From Apiospora phragmitis (taxonomy: Eukaryota > Ascomycota > Sordariomycetes > Amphisphaeriales > Apiosporaceae), in NCBI GenBank assembly GCA_038363925.1, contig JAQQWL010000004.1, positions 434,001 to 498,000 on the forward strand: 64,000 nt of DNA, in the 5' to 3' direction. A model generated the notes under the pieces. The model saw nothing but the letters and a program-made list of their open reading frames with translations, was not told the DNA's origin and searched no databases. The position numbers and the translations under genes are program-made. Shown piece after piece: positions 13,012 through 26,149 of the stretch (the first letter of the stretch is position 1; every line of letters starts with the position of its first letter).

Positions 13012-16000
13012 AGGCTAACAGGCATTATGGGGTTCATCCCAGGAGGCTTCCTCTCCGGCCTGTTGAAGTAACGAATATTCAAACACATGGGAGATCGATA
13101 TAGCGGCTAGGGTGCTAAGATCGCTTTGAGCTTTAGTGCATGTTCGTGTGTTGACCCCAGTAATTAACTTGGCGTTGCCAGAGTCGTCCCTTACGTACCA
13201 GTACTGATATTGAAGTCGGCAGGCCCTATCGGACACTTAGCATCAAGGATGTAACGGAAAAGGCGGAGATAAAGTAGTTAACGACATTAAGCAGTCTTAT
13301 AACAACTGGATATATCTTAGATGTACAAGTGTTGATTAGTTGCCGATGTTAACGGTGTGATAGAGAGCTGATATTATGCCCGACTATAAAACTAGACTTA
13401 ATAGCTTTAAATACTACAAGTGGTTTAATAACCCGCAGAGCAGTACATTTAACGAGTTTGAAGTTCACTTCACAGTAAACGTCACATGGTATTTATCTTA
13501 TATATGTTTGTAGAACTGGAAGCCCGTCTACACATATTAGCCGGGATAGCGGACATTTAGGTCCGCACCAAAAGTAATAACGAAGGAAATTATGGTGGCA
13601 AAGTGCTAGTCTACATCCGTACTATGTTTAGGGTTGGCTACGCCTATTCAGAGACGTGCCGCGGAAATGCTTACCAATAAAAGATTGCCTAAAAACTAAG
13701 CAACAGCGCGGCCGTTAGTAACTAGTGCGTAGATAGCCTCTAGGGTCGTCAGGGGATTTTTACCACCCTAACCTTTAGCGATAAGAGTCTAGACCTATGC
13801 GACGTGGGGGTATGGGGCAGTATCTTAATGCCGGAGTGAGCTCGGCATTAGTTATGCTTTCTCGAGTTTTTACGAGTATAACCCTATAACTGTCGGGTTT
13901 CTTGCCGGCAAACATGTATGCGATTCTTAATTCTGGCATACATTCTTATGATCGCGGTTTTAAAAGTCTATTATATTTTACCCGGCCTTTTTGCTCTTAA
14001 CTAATACTGTTTAACCCCTACTACTAACACTGTACAAATTAGGGGTTCTACTAAATTAGTAACGACAAAGCCTAGAGATAGGTTATAGAAAAACAAGCGA
14101 CCGCTAGCACAATAACCCTTCACATGGCGCTACGTTATATAGTAAAGAACTCTATTATTAATATTAATCAATATTTACTTTTAGCATTATATATATAACT
14201 CTAGATAAAGTAGTAAGGGTTATACTTAATTAGTTAAACAGTAGTGGACTATGCGCTTGTGCTCACCACCGCGCTTCAAAATATCGCCCAGCAATTAGAA
14301 GAACTCCGGAACAGCGCAGTCCTCGGCGGCAGCGCCTAGACGAGCCCTTAGGCCTCCTACGCGTAAGTCGCAAACAGGCCCCCGACGAGCCATCCGAGCA
14401 ACGTACGTATACTTATATCGATAAACACGACGCCCTTTCTTATATTTAATAATAAAGCCGATATTAAGGGGATTTACGGGCATCGCTTAGGTCGCAAAAC
14501 ATGGCCGAGAGCGCATCAAGCAGTGTTATTATATAGACGGAGAAAATGTCCGGACTGATATGTTCATTCTTTTTGCTGCGATACCGTAAGAATGCACACT
14601 TCCACCTTTATTTCCCTCACTTCGGCCTCTTGTACCAGCGCGATCATTACGGCCAGTAAGTAAGGATCCTCGTTGGCATTCTAGGAAAGAGGTGGCGGGG
14701 TTAATAAAGGCAAGAGCTATTTTGGCGGCGGCGGAGTTCGCGAAGCTCGTGGACAGAAAAGTCTAGTATCCGACAAATTTATACGAGCGTTTATAGAAAC
14801 GGAATCGAGGTGTTTCGGTCTACTTAAGACGAAACAAGCTGGTAAGAAGATTCGGGGTCGGATCGGTCAACTCTTAGCCTGTCGATCTTGGCCGGGAAAC
14901 AACGCATTAAGGTCATCGAGTCTCTGCTACTCGAACGGCGACGGTATTATAGGAGGCTTCAGTGAGGCATCGGCTTTAGAAATCTGCCTAGGTGGACATT
15001 CTACAAAGCGCCAGTTTAGGAATTATAAATGTTTCTCGGCCCAGAAGGGAGGAAGCACGAACAGTATTAGGTCTTGCCAAAAAATGACTCGGATGGATGC
15101 AGCTGCTGATTTCGTAGTCTCTATAGGCATAGCTAGTGCACTTCTCTACACCGGCGTCCTACAACTACTACTCGGCGTGCACAGGAGGGCAATAGTCGAT
15201 ACAAACTTGCAAATTGTTGATAGCGGTCGCATACCCGAGGCGTGCAATAAGCGGCTAGAACGAGAGAACCGGCCTCCGAACCGAGGGTCGATAAACAGAG
15301 TGCGCACGTGTGCTAAATGAATTCAAAGCTCGAGGTCGTTGCTCGGAGTGGCCGCGGGTGGGTGACTGAGGACGCGTTGGCGAATTGGCATGACATATAC
15401 GGAGCTGAGAGAAGCGATTCAGCTGGCTCGAGCGTCGCAACACCTAGCCCTTACCACACAAGGCCGGATGTCGCGCACCGGAAAGTAATGCCTGCATTCA
15501 TTCGGCTCTGCCTGTGGGCTTGATAGCACCTCTCTGCAACGTCGTACAGAGCGCACACCTAGGCACGCTTAAGAGTGCTATCGACTTCACATATTCACAC
15601 CAACCGACGCCCGCGACAGACACCGAGCCGACGTGGCACAGACGCAACGAAAAAGTGCCTTCGCAGCGCAGAATGAGGCTACTCCTGTAACCGAAGGGCC
15701 ACACGAGACCTACATAAATGCTTGCTGGATACAGAGTCACGCAAAAGTGAGCGTCGATTGCATCTTAATATAGGTATCCTAGGGGTAGACGTTAACGCGG
15801 ACAACGAAACGATTTAATGTGTCTATCCATCTCACATCATAACCCTAGGCTCATCGCAATGCCATTATGGGGGGAAGCATGCAGGCGAACCTCGAGTCAG
15901 TGTAGAGATCAAGGACGACTACCTAGAGAAATACTCGTAAATGGCTCTCTTGCCATTCACCGTAACGATGCTCTCCAAGTTCCCTGAATTGATAAAAAGA

Positions 16001-17237
16001 CTTGCATGTGCAAGTTATCACGCTATTTCTTCGAATAATCATAGTAGACGCCTCACTCGCCCCGTACATGCCGACCGCCAGTGCTCCATTCTCTGCCCTT
16101 GCCAATTCGCTGGAACTTTCAGTCTCGTCGATTCTTTACGCTATGGATCACGCAGTGGTGGTGCTCGGCTGCGGGGTGGGGAACCGTCGGTGGGGGTGCG
16201 TTTACCGTGCGATGACGCGTGCAGGTCGGCCGTGGCAATGTCTATCACGCTGGTTTCGTGAGGGCTGGGTGGCCTCGTTGGCCATAAGGAGCCCCTGCGT
16301 GCCGGCGTGCTTCGGGTTCGCTGGCAATTCGCAACTTTCAAATAGCGATCGTGGTCGTTATGCTGTCGTCTCTCTTGCTATGCGGAAGCGTGGTCGCCTT
16401 GTAGTGTTGGTAGCAATTGGTCTTCATGCTGCCGTGACCAAGTCGGGAGCTTTGTCCTCGCACCTGTTGTGCTCGCTGCCATGCCGTGTCGGATTTGGGT
16501 CTATGTTGTCGGTCGTCGGCGTATGCCATGCAGCGTGTCGTCGGTACGTAGGAGAAACCGTTCTTTTCCTCGCTGCTCAGTTATGTCGGAGAAGTTACGC
16601 AGGGCAGTAGTTGTTGTTTCAAGCTCTGCCTGCAGTAGAACAAGAAGCACGACTCCACCTAGTACAGCCGCTTTCCCTGTGGCTTACCAGACGCCAATGC
16701 CTTCAATGCAATGATTACTTCGGTCAATTTCAATCTACCGATCGAAGTATGTAGTAGCGCGTCTCCCCCTCCCACCCAATCAGTCTCCCAGGAGTCGAAG
16801 CCCTTCTAATTTGGGTGTGTTACATTTTTTCCAATGAGTAACAGACATGCACCCCTCACGATTTGCAATATCGAATTGTCCTGCAGGAGTGCCATATACG
16901 GCCACCCTACAGCAAGTGTTCGGGGTCCCTCCGGATCAAGAAAGCGTAACCTGACGTAGCTTTTCTAAGCGACTGACGTCACTTGCGCATTTGCTAACTG
17001 AATGGTCAGAGATTGACTCTTGGCTGCTATGCCAGATTGAATTGAATAACTGTGCTGGACGTTTGGCTTCAGGTCGAGTTGTCGTGGGATTTCAGAGACA
17101 CACCTCTACTAATTAGTCTAATTACTATTATTACTAGCTTCACATCGAGTTATGGTACTGCAAACACTTTCCTGAAATTAATCATGGACTACTCGAATAC
17201 CACATCCAGAATAAACTCTTCGCCGAATCTATTATAG
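13012..17237. other. Gene-poor stretch, no recognised gene
   Basis: Mixed composition with many stops in all frames. Open frames around 15940-16610 (up to about 200 codons) show G/T-rich wording and no conserved motif; I do not call them. Parts between 13250 and 14500 have TpA-rich wording suggesting mild RIP of old repeats, but I could not name a family. Confidence 0.45.
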
Positions 17238-18106
17238 GATAGTACAACTCTTTACTCGGAAAGCTGCGATATCACGGACCCTACTATACGCGAGCTCGAC
17301 CAGCAGATCATACTCAATAACATGATCCTCTTTGCTAACGGAGGCATGTCATACATGCTCCAAGGCCCGGGCCTCCAAAGCAATCTTTCAGCAGTATATG
17401 CGCATCCGTTAGCCTGCGGAAAGCAGGTCTGCCCTATTACAAGAAGAAGCTAATCCCGCCGAGCAAGCTTGATAATGGTTAGCAACTCTACCATAATCAT
17501 CTCCAGGCTGTACCACCAATCGTGCCTACAGCGGCCGCGTTGGGCACCCCGATGGTGGGATACGAACCATATGGTGTGACGATAAAGCCGCCGCCGCCCT
17601 TGCCCGAGACGCGACACAACCCCAACGACCCGCCATTCAACCAACAACCTGCGGGAGGGGTGCTAGAGGTTACGGGCTCGAGTCAAGCTGCCGCCACGTC
17701 ACAGCCGTCACCAGCATCAGCTTTTTCTTCCACTGCTCATGCCTCGGAATGGGGTGCACCGCGACAGAATGTGCATCACCATCCGGAGAACTCGCGGAGT
17801 GCGATCCCGACCGCGCAGCAAAAGAAGCAGTACCACCAATACCAGAAGCAACTACACGAACGCGGACTAGTCGAGATTAAAGCGGCGGCGACGGCAGCCG
17901 CAGCAGAAGCCACAGCCATAGCGACAACGAAAGCGACAGCGACATCACCGCCGGAAGAAGAACAAAACGTGGACAGGATGATGGCGCAGGATATGTCCAC
18001 CGCCAAAAAGGAGCTGGCACAGATGAGGGTGTATCTACAGAACGTCGCACGACAGCAGCGAATGATGGTTGACGACACGCTCAATCGATGGACGAGATCA
18101 GGGTAG
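17238..18106 (+). CDS. Hypothetical protein, Ala/Pro/Gln-rich with C-terminal helix (5' end unresolved)
   Basis: Two open segments appear to form one gene. Segment 1 (17238-17426) follows a possible acceptor (ATTATAG) and reads sensibly as protein ('RELDQQIILNNMILFANGG', 'ACGKQ'). A candidate intron 17427-17506 (GTCTGC...CTCCAG) joins it in frame to segment 2 (17507-18106). Segment 2 begins with 'AVPPIVPT', then 'GYEPYGVTIKPPPPLP', an Ala/Thr-rich low-complexity stretch, and a basic amphipathic helix near the end ('MRVYLQNVARQQRMM'), stop at 18104. I do not recognise the family. No start codon or upstream exon could be fixed, so it may be a 3' fragment of a decayed gene. Confidence 0.45.
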
Positions 18107-19930
18107 ATGATAGAGTTCAAGCTTGGTTGGGTCAATGAACAGATGGGTTACATCAAGCCGCCATCCTCATCCGTACTTAAACATAAGCGCGGTTGATTTT
18201 TAATGCTTTCACTTCAGGCTTAGAGCGCCAAACTTGTAGAGTGAGAATCTGGCAGGGCTTGCGAGGTGTCATTGAGTTATTCTAACTGGGTTATTCATTT
18301 CTGCTTTGGCGTAGCAGACCTCTTAATTCAATACCGAAAATTCATATCCACGAACATTACTGGATAACGGCAGATTGTGAAGCCAAGGCGGGCTTTCCTT
18401 TATGTAGCTGATAAGAACAGAGCACGTGTTTAGTTTTCAATTCTACTCAGTACAGATAAAACATCTACTAGTAACCGAGACACGTAATATAACTAAATTT
18501 GTTTAACCGGCACTTGTTTCCATCTTACTATGCAATATCCAAAGAAGCATCACAATAAATGCAGCCTATCGTTGCCTCAGTTACATAGCTCAGGAGAGCC
18601 ATCGTTACGCGGATTCGGAATGCAACTGGGCTCGTTCTCTGTCAGCAGTGCAGTAAGAAAAGCGTGGACAAAAAGAAGTGCAGGGGCCGATCATAGTCCA
18701 AGACCGTTCGTAGTGGGGGATGGTTCCCTGGCACGCAGCTAAGACAGAAGGTTCACGTCTCTTCTGGTCCGCACCCCACACTTTCTGACAGAGCTTTGAC
18801 CCCACACTGTGGAGTGCCAAAACACCTTCACGTTCTGCCTTCGTAGCCGATTCAAGGGTATCACCAAGCTCTACATTCGGATTATAGACATAATATTATG
18901 TATGCCCTTTCTGATATATAGGAGTATAAACTGGTTAAGCTGTAATAGGGCAGGTGTAAACCTTAAGATGTAGAGCTGTTAATGGCGCCGCCGGTTTAAA
19001 TCAGGAAAGTCAGCGAACAGCAGCAGACTTGGAGCGAACGGGGCTGCGCAAAAATTTATCCTCGTTAAAACGAGCTTAAGAGGAATCGGCGCACCATCTC
19101 GAAAAGGGTATAATTGGACACTACGGTCGGACGAAAGAGAACAATTGGTTCGATCTCCCGCACACGACTCGGTGGCAATTGAGGAACCAGAAAGTGCATC
19201 CGTATGTACTAGCAAGTACGCCACGACCAACTAATGGGACACGACAGCACCGGTGCCTATTTCTGTCCCCATCCCCAAATTTGCTCCTGTTCGCTGGCTG
19301 GCATCTTTTGGAGCGCCATTAGTAACTCACTACACCCTGAAGTTTTACATCTACCCTACCGTAGCTTAGGTATCTTGCACTTCTATACGTCGGAAAAAAG
19401 TGTATGCAGTATAACGGCCATAATTCGAATAGAGAGGTTCGAGATACACTTTTAAACCGACTACGAAGAAGTACATTCTAATCGCGAAACCCCTAGCGTC
19501 GCCAAAATGAGCTGCATATATATAAGTCGCATAATTGAGTATTGACTGGTCTCTCTGAGGACTGTACCTTGAGTACGACGCCAATAGGGTCGAATCGAGC
19601 AGTATGGCCAGAGACAGATGTGAGGCTGGTGCGTTCCGCTTGAATCACCCGCAGCGACTTCCTGGGTGCAGGATGGGCGATATCCCCCGTCGACCACGAT
19701 ACTAGCAAATCCGACAGTGCCAGACGAGTCATATCAACCAAACCACTCATCTCGAATGGTTCAGTCTGGAGACTTGAGCCTTAAAGTACAGTGCAGCCAC
19801 TCTGATTTGGTAACGCAAGCCGGGAGTCATGGGACGCACTATACCTAGCAGGTTGGACTGCTGCCCTCGGATTCGCTAGGCCTCTGTCGACATGAATGTC
19901 GACACAGATGCTGAGTGCGAAACCGACCTA
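18107..19930. other. No recognised gene
   Basis: Short frames only. Nothing on either strand shows family motifs. Mixed composition. Confidence 0.5.
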
Positions 19931-21229
19931 CTATGGTGTTAGGGGTAAGTTTTCCCTTTTCTACTTATACTATGACCCATCCATACACGGGCCAAAACCT
20001 TGGCATCCCCTCCTAATATATTTTATTAGTATTTTGTATGTATTCTATTGGCCTCGATCACAGCCATACATCTCTCAGGCATAGATTATAAAAGTAACTG
20101 TAATAATTATCCGGTAATTCATCCCAGGCCTCCTTAACCTAAATCCGAAGCCGGCCATACGAAGGCTTCTCGATAAGACCGTACTTATCTTTAATATAAT
20201 CCTTCATCCAATTCCAACACATCTCTACTAAATTTAAATCAAGGGAATAAGGTAGCCATTAGATAATTTAGATACCTCTTTCCTATAGACCTAGAATCGT
20301 ATCACTAGCAGAATAAGCTGGCGCACCATCCTGCATTAGAACCAGCTAGCCCCCGAGCTATTATTAACAAAGTTATATCCAGTCATGGATAATTAGAATT
20401 ATATAAGATCGATATGTCTCGGCAATAATAAAACCCTAATCCTTTTCCCAAAATATACCAGGTCCCTTTCTAAGGCCCGAAAAACAGCCCGAAAACATCC
20501 AGCCGTGCTTTCGTTAATATCGCTCGATGATACAGGTTGGATCCCATTCCTCTCCCGGTCTTCGAGTAACGTATTGTTTCCGATAGTATCCTCCCGTAAT
20601 CCAGGTCTCGTCGGGCCAAAGGACTCGAGCCTATTGTTCTGGGGTCCAGTCCTTATATTCGAAGGCCCAGGCCAGGCGTTTCTGTCGGTTAGGTTCGGAT
20701 ATTGGTAGTTTCTAAGGGGCACTATATCTTTTAAATCCAAATCGACGGAGGGTAGATCGTATAACGTATACTCTAAAGAAGGACTGGAAAAGGATAACGG
20801 AGAGTTAGAGGTACGAGGCTCTGCGTCCTTCTTTAGAGCTAGTCACGAAAGAAACGAGTTCTTTTTCTTACTCACGGAAAAGGATCCGAGGTCGGCCAGA
20901 CCTCTTCGCTATATTGCTCGAAGGAGCCTAATAGCAGTCTTAATCTAGTCGATAGAAAATCCGGTAATATCGTGGATCTCGGCTTTCGTTTTATTACCCT
21001 CAAAATAAAAGGTTCGGATACGTTGGCGGTCGTCGTTCGTAAGGTGTTTCGTACCCATCGTATCGTACTGCGTATCGTAATTAAGGAACGCGTCATTTTC
21101 TAAAAGAATAAAAAGAAGTACCGATTTTCTGAGCCCAAGTAGGCTATACTGTAATTAGTATAGTGCCTCCTTGGCAATGGATTATCGGTACCTGACAAGG
21201 GGGGGGGAAACTTATGCCTGATACCGCAG
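19931..21229 (-). mobile_element. Tc1/mariner element with TIRs and TA duplication, RIP-inactivated
   Basis: A complete relic of about 1.3 kb. The ends are inverted: left CTATGGTGTTAGGGGTAAG and, on the opposite strand, right CTGCGGTATCAGGCATAAG, differing mostly by transitions. TA flanks both sides (19929-19930 and 21230-21231). The transposase reads on the minus strand from ATG at 21058 ('MGTKHLTNDDRQRIRTFYF', a helix-turn-helix start) through 'QDGAPAYSASDTI' (second catalytic Asp region, about 20285-20340) and 'LNLVEMCWNWMKDYI' (third catalytic region) to 'AVIEANRIHTKY' and a stop at 20026. That is about 344 codons, the usual Tc1 length. Several in-frame TAG/TAA codons and at least one frame change make it non-functional. 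Confidence 0.8.
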
Positions 21230-21231
21230 TA

Positions 21232-22623
21232 GAGTATACTGTAATAGCGCCTACTGACACGGCAGGCGCCGACCCTGTGGCCGTATACGACATCCCTGAC
21301 GATGACGGCGGCACTCTCATCTCAACAGTCCCACGAGGCAGAAGAGTAAGCTTCGAATGATTTCCACACCACCTATTTGCAGGTTTCCTATCTCCTTTGG
21401 CACCGTGGGATTGTTGGTAGAATATTGAAAATGAAGATTTACTACTTAAATTGTTGGTTAATTATCGGGACTGTTTTGCTAATGGTTAGGGATGGGCCGA
21501 ACTTGTGAATTAGCCTGGTTCACTATCTTAACCTCTGCCTATTCGTAATCCAAGGTCGGATAAAGTAATTAAGGTTCCTTACATAACCATCTTTTATGAG
21601 ATAAGTATCTATCTGTGAACTCGATCAGTACGGAACATGGCGTTAACGATATTGTTATCGCGAATATAGCGACTTACCCACTATACGAAAGCAACATCAC
21701 TCCACTATACGTCGTAGGATACCAGCTTTATGAACAAGTAGACACTGGGATAGTAAGGGATAATTACCCTCTGAAAGTGTGTCAGTTTCTTATTAGTACC
21801 TGCACAGCTCTTCTTCGATCTGCGACCAACGGCAACTTGAGACGAGCCACTAAACGCTGGTAGATTGCGATATAGGCGTAATCAGCTTTAGTAGCTACTC
21901 AAGGCCCGTTACGTACTCATCTAATGTACCGATCGCCAGGCGGAGTCTTAGCCGTTTGGGGTCTTGGAGTATGTTAGTAAATACCTCGTATAATGCCTGC
22001 CACGCATTTATGTCCTCGAAAAGCGCTTTGCCGGCTATCTCGTACTGATTTCTTACACGCGAAACGAGGGACGGGTCTTGTCATTACATAAAACGGAAAG
22101 GGTCCATGTACGGCTGGCACTAAAGATTACAGCCTGGGCCAAATATATCCAGGGAACGCGATCAATATATATCAAACGGCTAACCAAAAGTGCCCTCTCA
22201 GCTGCAGAAGCTGTGCTGTAGGCGTTCTATACCGCAGCACCCCCACACCCCAATATTTGATCCCAGTGGATGTCAGCTAGGGCGCACGCTATCTAGGTCA
22301 TTCCAATTCCGCCTCGCGCTGTTGGACTAAAATCCTGCCTTTTTTATTATCATAGTTTGTCAAATCATATTACAGACATCGAGCTCGAGGCTTTGGCGTG
22401 TCCATTCGTAGGTCATTAGGAGATTTGCTGTTCTTTGACCAAGCAATGACGGCCAGTTTCATACCAGCGAAAAGCAAATACGGTGATTGACTTTCCAAAG
22501 ACTGAGTTTTGTCCCGTATGTGCGCCGATATAACCCTTGTACATCGAACTGTTCGAAACTGGTAACCTTAATGACGAAGCCAAATGGAGCCAGTTGTTTG
22601 CATAATGTTGTAAAGGCAGGGAC
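21232..22623. other. No recognised gene
   Basis: Intergenic. A frame at 21615-21863 has no recognisable features. Nothing else supported. Confidence 0.5.
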
Positions 22624-23523
22624 TTATTTCAACAAAGCTCTCCAACCGTCCAAAGCAGCTACATCATCAAGAACGCAAGCTCCAAAATCTGATAAGATCT
22701 GTCGTAGCTGAGATCTTGTATCTGTGCTGGCGTACAAGTAACGAACAAGCCTGCCAAACCAGGTAACAAAAGAATAATTTGTGATTTCCCACTCCGCCAG
22801 ATCGTGTACGAATTTAGCCGCTGCTAGGTATATATAGGGATCTATAGCGTATTTGTGAGCAAAAAGCCACACCTGAACATGCTCAACAAAGTACTCCGTA
22901 GGCCTTTGTACAGTCTTCTTTGGCAAAATCTCAGGCGAGGCTGCTGTAATGTATTTGGCTGTGAAGTCTGATATGGTACGTTTTCTGACCTGAAAGAGCT
23001 CACAGTCACACAAGAGGTCACCGATCTTGCGTTTCTTGCCGACACGGCCTTCAACATGGTGCGTACAGCTTGAGGTGGCCGTATCAGCAGCTTGGCTACA
23101 TGAAACCAGAGAGTACGAGAAATTGAGCATTTCGCTCTTATCTGTTATGGGCGGTATTGGTGGCACGTTAACGTTGGATTTCTCCTGTTCTGTAGCAACA
23201 GTCGTCGCACAAGTGTAATCTCTCGTATAGGTGAACTCGAGGAATCGTAGGAATACGCCGTGATTTACGTCTTCCCATATCAAGCAACCTTCTGAAACCC
23301 CGTTTGTAGCACGAGACACTAGGTCGTTTAAGAGAACTGAATGTCCGGTAATAAAGCCAGGATGAACGTGGAACTCGATCTTCTCGGCGCCAACAATGAA
23401 TTTGAGTGTTCTTGAGCGAAGCTTGATTTTGTTAGCACGGCCAACGTTGCTATGTCAGACCTTACAGATCAAAGTTATGTGCCCGAAGCGGCTGGCTACC
23501 TCCGCAGTAGCTTCTAGCGACAT
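22624..23523 (-). pseudogene. BTB/POZ-domain protein with one in-frame stop
   Basis: Fungal BTB proteins are putative protein-interaction factors, often cullin-3 adaptors. Reading from ATG at 23523 gives 'MSLEATAEVASRF', then an in-frame TGA after 'LICKV', then an uninterrupted BTB start ('TLKFIVGAEKIEFHVHPGF', 'SVLLNDLVS') and 'WEDVNHGVFLRFLEFTYT', the BTB core. A Thr/Ser-rich linker and a helical C-terminal part ('VQVWLFAHKYAIDPYIYLA') follow, ending at 22624. Length about 300 residues, normal for this class. The TGA could be a former CGA, the change RIP makes, since the gene lies 1 kb from a RIP block. An unrecognised short intron is the alternative. Confidence 0.7.
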
Positions 23524-24520
23524 GGTGAATGGAAGAGGGACGTCTGGCTTCCCAGGTGGGTTGGTCGACTTTGTACTAGTCTTGGACGGCATAGCTGGTT
23601 CCAATGGCATTCAAGATAGAATTGAGGTAAGAATTCAAAGCGGTAATTTCTGTTAGATTGCCTACGACAAATTAATATGGATGGAATTGACCCTTTATAA
23701 TGCGATCCTTAGTCAGGGAAATCGAGCTCAGCACCCCGAGGGAGGTCTTTGCATAGTCACCAGCATTGAACATATTTTGTGGGCCGTTGGCGCTGAAGGC
23801 ATCTTCATCACTACAGCTTTGCTTCGGCGGCTAGGCACGGCAAACCGTCTTCCTACCAAGGTTGGAAAACGGCAATCGAATTTCGGTCTCTAAGCCAGGG
23901 CAGCCGTTCGCTTCAGCAGTGGGATATGGCAATTGGCTAGTCTGTCAGGTTCACTGACTAATAGGCATGGTCGCAAAGGTAGCGTAGCTTCATTCAATCA
24001 CAGCCTATGTAGTTAACACGAGCTCATTATGGAATGGTACATGCCTTACCACGAACCCAATCGCGCCTCTCCTGGCGCATCCGTTTGAATATAATTAGCA
24101 CCCAGTCGGAAGCGTCGGCCGCGTTGCTACTCGATAATCAATGAGTATTGAGAGGTCATTAATGCAATCCCCAGCGTTGTGTGAGATCTACTTTTTGATG
24201 CTGGCTCTGCTGGTTGCTTGTCCCTGCGTAGTGAGTGGCCTACCAATCATTTTCCGTCGACTCACTATGTACCAGTGGCGCGCATCGCACCTCCAGGTGC
24301 TGGTCAAATGTTTCTTTAGGGAACCTGGAACCTGGCGTTGCGCTAGTGGGTCAGCGTACTTGGTGGAAGCAGGGAAGAAATAGAGGGCCAGGAACGTACA
24401 CTGGCTCCGCACGGCTCAACCCACTCATCGCTAATCCGCTAGCCATAGCAGTCAAGACGATTATAAGGATGGTACTAACTTTATTTACAAAACTCGTAGG
24501 GCTAATAGAGAATGCTTAGA
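23524..24520. other. No recognised gene
   Basis: Short frames only. Composition drops sharply to A+T-rich at about 24520, the left limit of a RIP block. Confidence 0.5.
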
Positions 24521-24699
24521 AATAATCCTTTATTAATATAAAGGATTAGTATATATTATTATTTAATTTTTTTTTAATTAAAGCTTAAAAATAAAATAAA
24601 ATAAAAATTTATTTATTAAGTATCTTATTTACTTTTTAAAGTGTCGCGTTTTTATTTTTTAAAAAAGTAACTCGATGTATAACCTACGTTATAACCTTT

Positions 24700-26030
24700 A
24701 TAATTTAATTAAAGTTAATTAAAATAAACGTTAAAAAGTTATATTAATATTATATAATACGGTTTCGAATATATTCGGTTTAAAATTAAACTTTAATTAA
24801 ATTATTTAAGGTTTTTAATTCTTAAGGAATAAATAAGCCGAAAAACGTCCCCGGAGGTATTAAAATACGTAGCTTTATATTTAATTATAAAATAATATAT
24901 TCCGGATTATACGAAACGAGTCCTATTTTTTAAAAACGTCCTTATATATTCGAAATAATAAAAGTCGTTTAAAACGCTTTTAAACACGCTAGTAAAAAGT
25001 CCTCTTTAAAAATATAAGTAATATACGCTCGTATAAAACCTTTAATTTCTTTTTCATACGCCCTTTTTAATATATAAAAACAGCCGATATTAAAAGGTTA
25101 AAGCTTATATAATAAATAAAAAAGTATATAAAATATAATAATCGAGTTCTTTTCGTAATAAAGCTCGAAAGTTATTAAGTAGTAGTTTTCGTGGCCGTTT
25201 AAGACTAAGAGGCGATAACGACCTTTCGTATAAAACCTAGTATATTAATTAAAATATCGAATTTAGTCCTCGCTTTTTTTATTCGTAGTTTAGTTATTTT
25301 TAATAATTATAATCACTTAATCTTTTAATAATAAGCTATTTTTATATTAAAAAAAAGGTGCGTTTTCCCGGTAAAAATAATATATAAAAGGATGGCGTAA
25401 CCGTTTAATCCGACGCCTTAAATAACTATAACTTATTCTCGGTTCTTTTATTATATTACCCTAGGCCTTCCGCGTCGATCGAAGGTGGTTATAATTATTT
25501 CGGACGAGATTTAACTTATAAAAACCCCGGTTTCGTTAAAGTTATATATATTCTTTTTTTATATTTTATATTTATTAATTATATTCTATACGAAAATAAA
25601 CTATACGTAATACGCGTTAAGATCTTCGTAAAAAACTTTCTAATAATCGATTTCTCGGTTAAAACGCGTCTAGAGGTCTAGTTATCGTCGTATAAAGTTA
25701 AAGGCTTAATTAACGCCGACGCGTTTCGCGTTATGTAAATTAAGTAATTAATTCGCTATATCTTTTATATTACTTAACCGGGGAAAAAAGATCGCGTATT
25801 TAGATTAATAATATATCGAATAATTAATTCTTTTTTAAAATTAAAAAACTTTCGAATCGTAATCGAATTCCGCGTCGTCGGCTACGTAACGTCGACTCTA
25901 AAACATAATATATCGCTATAACTTTTCGAATACTTAATTTCGAATTATTTTAAAACGTTTAAAGCGTTAAATTAAACCTTTTTTCTTTATTTCTTAGTTT
26001 TATACTTATTAAAAAAGAAAAGTTAATATA
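24700..26030 (-). mobile_element. Fot1/pogo-family DDE transposase relic
   Basis: Reading the minus strand through stops and shifts gives the hallmark order of pogo/Fot1 transposases: a first catalytic region 'NFNETG' with 'RRGRPRVI' after it, a 'YFYRENAPF'-like stretch (GKN region), then 'TKGRYRLLVLNGHENY' near 25240-25200, a 'FELYYEKNSIIILYILF' helix and 'KRAYEKEIKGFIR'. In working copies the second motif is usually LLxLDGHxSH; here Asp is Asn (GAC to AAC), a RIP transition at a catalytic residue. Element ends were not found. Confidence 0.65.
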
Positions 26031-26149
26031 AAATTAATTATAAAAAAGTTAATTAAAAGTGGGCAGCTCGCTTATATACGTAGCTCGCTTATAAGGTACG
26101 TTAATTATAATACTAATTTAATTAAAAAAAGATCGTATCTTTTTAATAA

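Noticed and set aside
15941..16610. Open frames up to about 200 codons
   Set aside because: No conserved wording, no splice or start support, and overlapping frames are equally open because of biased composition.
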